64,000 nucleotides of DNA from Archegozetes longisetosus (taxonomy: Eukaryota; Arthropoda; Arachnida; Sarcoptiformes; Trhypochthoniidae): positions 13,382,001 through 13,446,000 of the forward strand of contig JAEMBT020000005.1 of NCBI GenBank assembly GCA_018873245.2, in the 5' to 3' direction. Shown here piece after piece: positions 59,132 to 64,000 of the stretch. Below the pieces are notes generated by a model that saw only the letters and a program-made list of their open reading frames with translations, ran no database searches and was not told the origin of the DNA. Position 1 is the stretch's first letter. Each line of letters begins with the position of its first letter. The translations under genes were made by a program, and so were the position numbers.

Positions 59132-61503
59132 TCAAAGATAAGATATAACATCATCAATAAAGTTCTCCAAATTATTCTTAACAGTTATATTCTCTGCCAA
59201 ATCAATATTTATATCACAGTTAAAATAATCTTCAGGCAGATCCCAAATCGAGATCTCTTCATCATATTCTTCTCCTTCATATTTACACGGAATCACAACG
59301 TCACCAAATGATCCACTTTTGACTTTATTTCTCCAAAAAGATGGCGCTTCATATAACCACTTCATTCTACAATCGCATTTCATTGCAAAGGAACAGCCCA
59401 TATCTAATTCATTCCCGTCTTTATCTAAAAATGCAGAGAAAATAGACTCTTCAAGATACACTAGGTCTCGATTACAGCCAACGAATTCAAGTCCTAATTG
59501 CAATTTTATCGGTCGCTGACTCCCGGATAGGGATCCAACTGCGAAAGTATTTGGATTTATTCTGTTTTTTGATAACTTGATTGTTAGCCTCTTATCACTT
59601 GGGACTTGATTTGCAAACGCATATTTACCGACACGCGATAATTGATTACTTTGAAGGTTAATAATCTGTTAAGTTACAAATAATAAAACAATAAATAATA
59701 AGATCTAATAGACAAGTAGTTTGACAGTTAACTAGCAGCTTATAAACTGAATATTTGGTGATTTTTGATCACGCTTTCATTTCTGAAAATGTTTCATTAA
59801 CTCGATTATAGGTTTCATATCTACAAAACATAATTGACATTTGAACAGAGCTTAGTGTTTTTAATAGTGACAAATTAATTTCCTGTTTTATAGTATCTTG
59901 AAGCCTAGGAAATAATCTGAATTATTATCAAAGTTTTTAGTCTATCAAATGAAGTCAATAATTTTTCAAAAACTAAAAAGTCGAAAACTTGTTTTCAATA
60001 TATAGAATAAAGCTCATCTAATTGAAAATTCATTTATTATATCTACTTTGTATTTAAATATCGATAGACCTCAAAAGTTATTGATTTTTGATGCTTTAAT
60101 CTTCCTCAATCGTTAGTTATAATTGGGTTAAATTATATATGAAAAGTATGAACGCGTTCAACAACTCTCTCGTAACCTGATAGTTAAATGCCATAAGATA
60201 TTAATATGTTTGGATATAAAAAAAATTTAAACACTTTAGGCTTACTAAAAATGAATAAACTAACTGAAAAAGAAAATATAAATTGTCAAATATACCTCAA
60301 TATTAGGCAAATTATAAAATGCATAGCTTCCAATGCTCTCGATTGCAGCGTTGCAAGAATCCGTTGCAAAACTATTATGGGTAAAATATCTTAAGCGCCA
60401 TTGTGTTTGTGCGTCAACTATTTTAAATGCTTTCGACGGTATTTCAGTAAAAACATTAACGAATTCAACGTTCACTAAATTATTTAAGCTACTGATCGCA
60501 TGCCAAAGATTCTCTTTTTGAAGCGTACCATTATGAAGATTTATATTTTCTATCTTCAATTTATTAACAAACGGCTGAATTGACTCAAATACATTCTTGT
60601 GAATCAGTGATAGTTTGGGATTTTCTGCAATAATAATCTCTGAAAATGATATTCCATTGAAAACATCTTCTGGTAGCTCAGTAATTTGTGAGTCTAGAAC
60701 TTCAAAGCGTAAAAAATTTCTTTTACTATTTTTCAAATTTGAACCCAAGTCTTGAAAAATTTTAACTAATTCTTCGCTATTTGATAAGTGTTGACAAACA
60801 ATAACAGGCGATTCGTGTGATATTCTTTCAAATTCTTTAGATCTTCTGCACTTACAACTAGTTCCTAATAGACCTGATGGCGGACAATCGGTTGTACTAA
60901 AGTCTAAAGACTTTAAGTTTTTTAAATAGTCAAAAGACTTGATGTTGTCTGAATTATCAGCACTTATACCCAGACCCGTATCCCAAGCGTGTAAACTAAT
61001 AACTGTCGTATCTGAACCTTCAAACGCTTTTGGATCTATTGCTGACAACTTTGTTGTTCTATCAAAGTATATCTCTTCAAATGTAAAGTCTTTGAACACA
61101 TTTTCCGGGATTTCTTGTATGTTAGTATTGTTTATATAGAATAAATCGAATGCCTTATTTTCTGGGGCTACATTTGCGTCAAGTATTTCGAAAATGTGGA
61201 TCAAATCTAGTGATTGACTGCCGAAACAACGAATTGCGGACGCGGACTGCTGTACACCTGTTTCACTTTGAGGTCTGTTTGTCTGACCGTTAAGACACTC
61301 ACACGGAGTTATGTCGATGTTTGGTGGAGGACATGATGTTAAACAAAAGGTTTGATGTATCGATAGTGTAATTATTATTATAACACAGGATAGAACTGCT
61401 GTAAAATTAAAAATAATTTGAAAAAACTGAAATCGCGTCAGTTTAATAACAAAAAATTGAATAGTCACTAAAATTGGAGTTATTAATATTTACTTTTACC
61501 CAT
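59132..61503 (-). CDS. Secreted LRR protein with duplicated Cys cap
   Basis: Exons 61500-61503, 60296-61398 and 59132-59665 join to 1641 bp, 546 residues. The large exon has no ATG before its signal peptide. ATGG|GTAAAAG at 61503 with acceptor TTTTACAG|CA supplies Met-Ala in the right phase; this 4-base start exon is the weakest part. The signal peptide (VLSCVIIIITLSIHQTFC) is followed by a Cys cap (CPPPNIDITPCECLNG), LRRs (IQEIPENVFKDFTFEEIYF), a second, full Cys cap (CPPSGLLGTSCKCRRSKEF) and a second set of LRRs (ITELPEDVFNGISFSEIII). It ends in a C-terminal cap (FAMKCDCRMKWLYEA). The first half is thus an internal duplicate of the second. No membrane helix, so secreted. Paralog of the genes at 10587, 62027 and 63514. 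Confidence 0.8.
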
Positions 61504-62026
61504 ATTTTGTTCGAAGCCAAAAATATTTGACATCATATAACATAGACGGGTCTAATTTGTATGTGTTGTATAATATTTTGTTTGCCGTTAACTTTCATTG
61601 AACTTCGTTTCTAATGTTATCTCAAGTGGTCCTTACATTCTTTGAGATAATATAGAAAACGATTTCCAATACAAACGTTCTAATTTTTATCTAATTAAAT
61701 ATGAAACAGCTTCAGCTTCTTATCTGTCAGTCCTTTTGAATTGAAAGATTTAAATCTGATTGAACTCTTAATTACAAATTTGAATTCAATTAGAAAGAGT
61801 TACTTAATTACGCATAAAATAGATAAGAATTAAATGCAGTTTAGCAACTTCAGGTGCGAATGATCGAAACAAGTTATTCCTGTTAAGAACTAACCTTTGG
61901 TCAAATCTAACTTTAAGTTTGACTAAACTTCTCTTATGAGAAGTATTTTCTCGTTATTGTAATGAATGTGAAACAAAGTTCCACAAATTTTAGTCAATAA
62001 TTGGATTCAATTATAAATAAGTTTAA
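61504..62026. promoter_or_regulatory. Divergent promoter region between two LRR genes
   Basis: About 520 bp between two head-to-head LRR genes, so it should hold both promoters. TATAAATA at 62012-62019 is the only clear TATA-like motif, and it lies very close to the proposed plus-strand start. Confidence 0.4.
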
Positions 62027-63158
62027 ATGAGAAAAATGTTGAGAGAATGCTCAAAAATAAGTAAGTTTTGTATCTTCTGAATGTAAAAATGTTGAAGCTC
62101 TACAATTGACTTTTTCAGGACTCATATCAAGCTTCAGTAAAATAATAATTAACTTATTCATTATTAATATAACATTAACGAATGGTAAATGTCCACCAAA
62201 TGAAATTCTAAACCCATGCAAATGTATCGAACAGAAGCTTGTGATTGAATGCAATGGAACCGAAGTAAAAGATCTCAAAGATATATTTCAAAACATAAGT
62301 AGATATATGAATTACATAATCAGAAGTACAGAAGAAGAAAAAATATTTGAATATTTGCTCATCAAAGACACAGCAGCTACTGAACTTGAAGACAATACGA
62401 TTTCGGACGTCAGGTTCAGAAATATAGTTATCAAAAATGCTTATAATATGAGCAGAATAAGTCCTCAAGCGTTCAATGGTAGCGAAGACTACATTGAATA
62501 CCTTCATATTGACGGAAGATCGCAATTAATCAAAGATGAGTCAACTGCAGAATTATTTCAATGTTTAAGCTCACTAAATAACATAAGAGCAATTACGTTA
62601 ACTCTATTTGGCTTAACATCAATACCTTCTCATGCCTTCAATAACAGTAATCAAATATTTCTAGATATGATTAATATTAATGTTAACAGTTATGAAACGG
62701 GAACTATTCGTACCATTGATAACTACGCCTTCTATAAATTAGTGAATTTGCAATGGATCTATCTCTCAAAACAGTCCATCAGTCATATTCCAACTCATGC
62801 CTTTGACTTTGAAAAGCCATCTAAGGAGTTATTACAAATAGCATTAAGTTATAATTCACTAAATAGTACTAGTTTTCAATTAGGAGTATTTCTAAATTCT
62901 CAAAGAGCTGTTGAACTTGACTTAATGGAAAATAAGATAACTTATTTGGATGAGAAGGTATTTATACCTTTTCTACGATTAGATCATAGAAACACTATTA
63001 ATTTGCTGTTCAATCCAGTTGTATGTGATTGTAAAATGCTTTGGTTAATTAAAAATAAGAGCATCTTCAGAAAACAAGTTTTTAATGCAAAATGTACTGA
63101 TAGGGTCTCTCTATTTCTTTTTGATTTAAATGAAAACGATTTTAAGACCTGTAAGTGA
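62027..63158 (+). CDS. Secreted LRR protein (CPP family)
   Basis: Exons 62027-62060 and 62119-63158 (ATA A|GTAAGT ... TTTTTCAG|GA) give 1074 bp, 357 residues. The second exon has no Met before the signal peptide, so an upstream start exon is needed. ATGs at 62027 and 62036 both fit the phase, but TATAAATA just upstream leaves the true start open. The signal peptide (FSKIIINLFIINITLT) is followed by KCPPNEILNPCKC, ELEDNTISDVRFRNIVI, SRISPQAFNGSEDYIEYL, LVNLQWIYLSKQSISHIPTH, AVELDLMENKITYLDEKVF and the C-terminal cap PVVCDCKMLWLI...CTDRV...FKTC. No membrane helix. It aligns along its whole length with the gene at 10587, including ITYxDEK and the final FKxCK. AATAAA at 63279-63284. Confidence 0.85.
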
Positions 63159-63278
63159 ATTTGTTTTAAGGTAAATTCAGTCTAATAATATTATTCTCTA
63201 TGATATGTGGTTATGTAATAGTTTATTTGCTCAAACTTCGAAACTTGAAAAATTATTAGATTTGAAATGAATTTCTAT

Positions 63279-63284
63279 AATAAA
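63279..63284 (+). terminator. Poly(A) signal AATAAA
   Basis: AATAAA 121 bp after the stop of the LRR gene. Confidence 0.5.
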
Positions 63285-63513
63285 TACTTTTGAAAAAATT
63301 TATTATTAGATAAATTGCTGTAAAAATGTTTCAAGTGGTATAAAACACGAAAACTGGTTTCTCTTGTGATAAAACTTATAAAATCTAAACACTTTTAACT
63401 TTCCTTCAATCTTTTTCATTTCCTCTAAATGTTTGAAATAAGTTTTTTTGTTTGAAGTTTGTATTAATGCTTAAAGTGCTTAGAAATGATCATTAGATGT
63501 AAGTAAATTTTCA

Positions 63514-64000
63514 ATGAAAATTAAAAATTATTTTTCAGCAATTTTTACCATCAATATAGGCTTTATATTCGTGATAGTAGTTATAAATCCAGTGTTCATC
63601 AATTGTGGTAAATGTCCACCGAAACAAGTATCATATCCTTGCAGTTGTAAATCAGAAACTATCAGATGTGAAGGAAACAAATCATTCAATTTGAAACGTG
63701 TTTTCCAGAATATAAGCAAATGTTTGAATGATAAAGAAAAAAGCTTTAACTTTTTTGTGCTCAACAACGATGCTATCGAAGAATTAGAAGATAATGTTTT
63801 CGAAGACATAACTTTCAGATTCATATCAATAACTGACGCGAAAAGCTTAGAGAGAATTAATTTCGAAGCTTTCAGAGGAACTGGAAATACAGTCGAAGTC
63901 TTTGAACAAACAGGAGAAATAAGTTTGAAAAATATGACAGAATTTTTTATAGCTATTAATTCTCTGACAAAAGTTGTTTCAATGACTTTAAATTTATTTG
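63514..64000 (+). CDS. Secreted LRR protein (CPP family), cut by the window edge
   Basis: The ATG at 63514 opens a frame of 162 codons that continues past the window. The signal peptide (MKIKNYFSAIFTINIGFIFV, ending near NPVFING/C) leads into KCPPKQVSYPCSCKSETIRC, the family's N-terminal Cys cap. FFVLNNDAIEELEDNVFEDI, SLERINFEAFRG and further degenerate LRRs follow. TTATTTTTCAG at 63528-63538 looks like a splice acceptor, as in the neighbour at 62027. Here, however, reading straight through from ATG keeps the frame, so either model is possible. It is the third LRR gene in this right-hand cluster, in tandem with 62027. Confidence 0.8.
   Translation, partial: MKIKNYFSAIFTINIGFIFVIVVINPVFINCGKCPPKQVSYPCSCKSETIRCEGNKSFNLKRVFQNISKCLNDKEKSFNFFVLNNDAIEELEDNVFEDITFRFISITDAKSLERINFEAFRGTGNTVEVFEQTGEISLKNMTEFFIAINSLTKVVSMTLNLF

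Noticed and set aside
62208-62525. 105-residue minus frame, also 62051-62278 and 63528-63824
   Set aside because: Antisense of the LRR genes.
1-64000. CRISPR arrays, operons, riboswitches
   Set aside because: Introns, poly(A) signals and TE content show eukaryotic DNA; no regular spacer array is present.

Overview
This window looks like AT-rich nuclear DNA from an arthropod. Genes have short GT-AG introns (down to 36-37 bp), TCAGT-type initiators and AATAAA signals, and the gaps are full of decayed DNA transposons. A chelicerate such as a mite is my best guess from the family content (secreted LRR proteins, an EB-module membrane protein, a DHCR7-type sterol reductase), but the species cannot be read from the sequence. 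No CRISPR array, operon, virus copy or LTR element was recognised.

Layout. 1-4.2 kb: the end of a hAT element, then a nest of inverted repeats. 4.5-13.2 kb: a cluster of small plus-strand genes for secreted proteins. Three encode Pro-rich proteins built from repeated hydrophobic 'VIVV/VWVV' blocks, one is a small two-exon protein, one an LRR protein, and one a basic/acidic low-complexity protein. 13.4-22.8 kb: transposon debris (a deleted mariner, an old hAT split by a nearly perfect 558-bp palindrome, a GC-rich hairpin island, a foldback), plus a dead long-chain acyl-CoA synthetase copy. 23.7-31.8 kb (minus): a five-exon gene for a single-pass membrane protein with an EB-like Cys module and a Ser/Thr-rich tail. 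32-38.6 kb: mariner, pogo-like, Tc1-like and Harbinger remnants around a secreted Cys-rich gene. 41.2-46.4 kb (minus): two tandem five-exon copies of a DHCR7-like sterol reductase. The downstream copy has AT where its sister has the GT splice donor of intron 4. 49.3-50.4 kb: a P450 pseudogene. 50.9-51.8 kb: a four-exon type I membrane protein I do not recognise. 55.4-57.9 kb: a young hAT transposon with a perfect 8-bp target duplication. 59.1-64 kb: three more LRR genes, paralogous to the one at 10.6 kb.

Most live genes encode secreted or membrane proteins, and several are products of local duplication. The Pro-rich set and the CPP-type LRR set are the best candidates for undescribed lineage-specific families. 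The exon models of the five multi-exon genes were built by hand from splice sites and phase. In each the reading frame closes exactly over the joined exons, except that the intron-4 donor of the downstream reductase copy was placed by homology.
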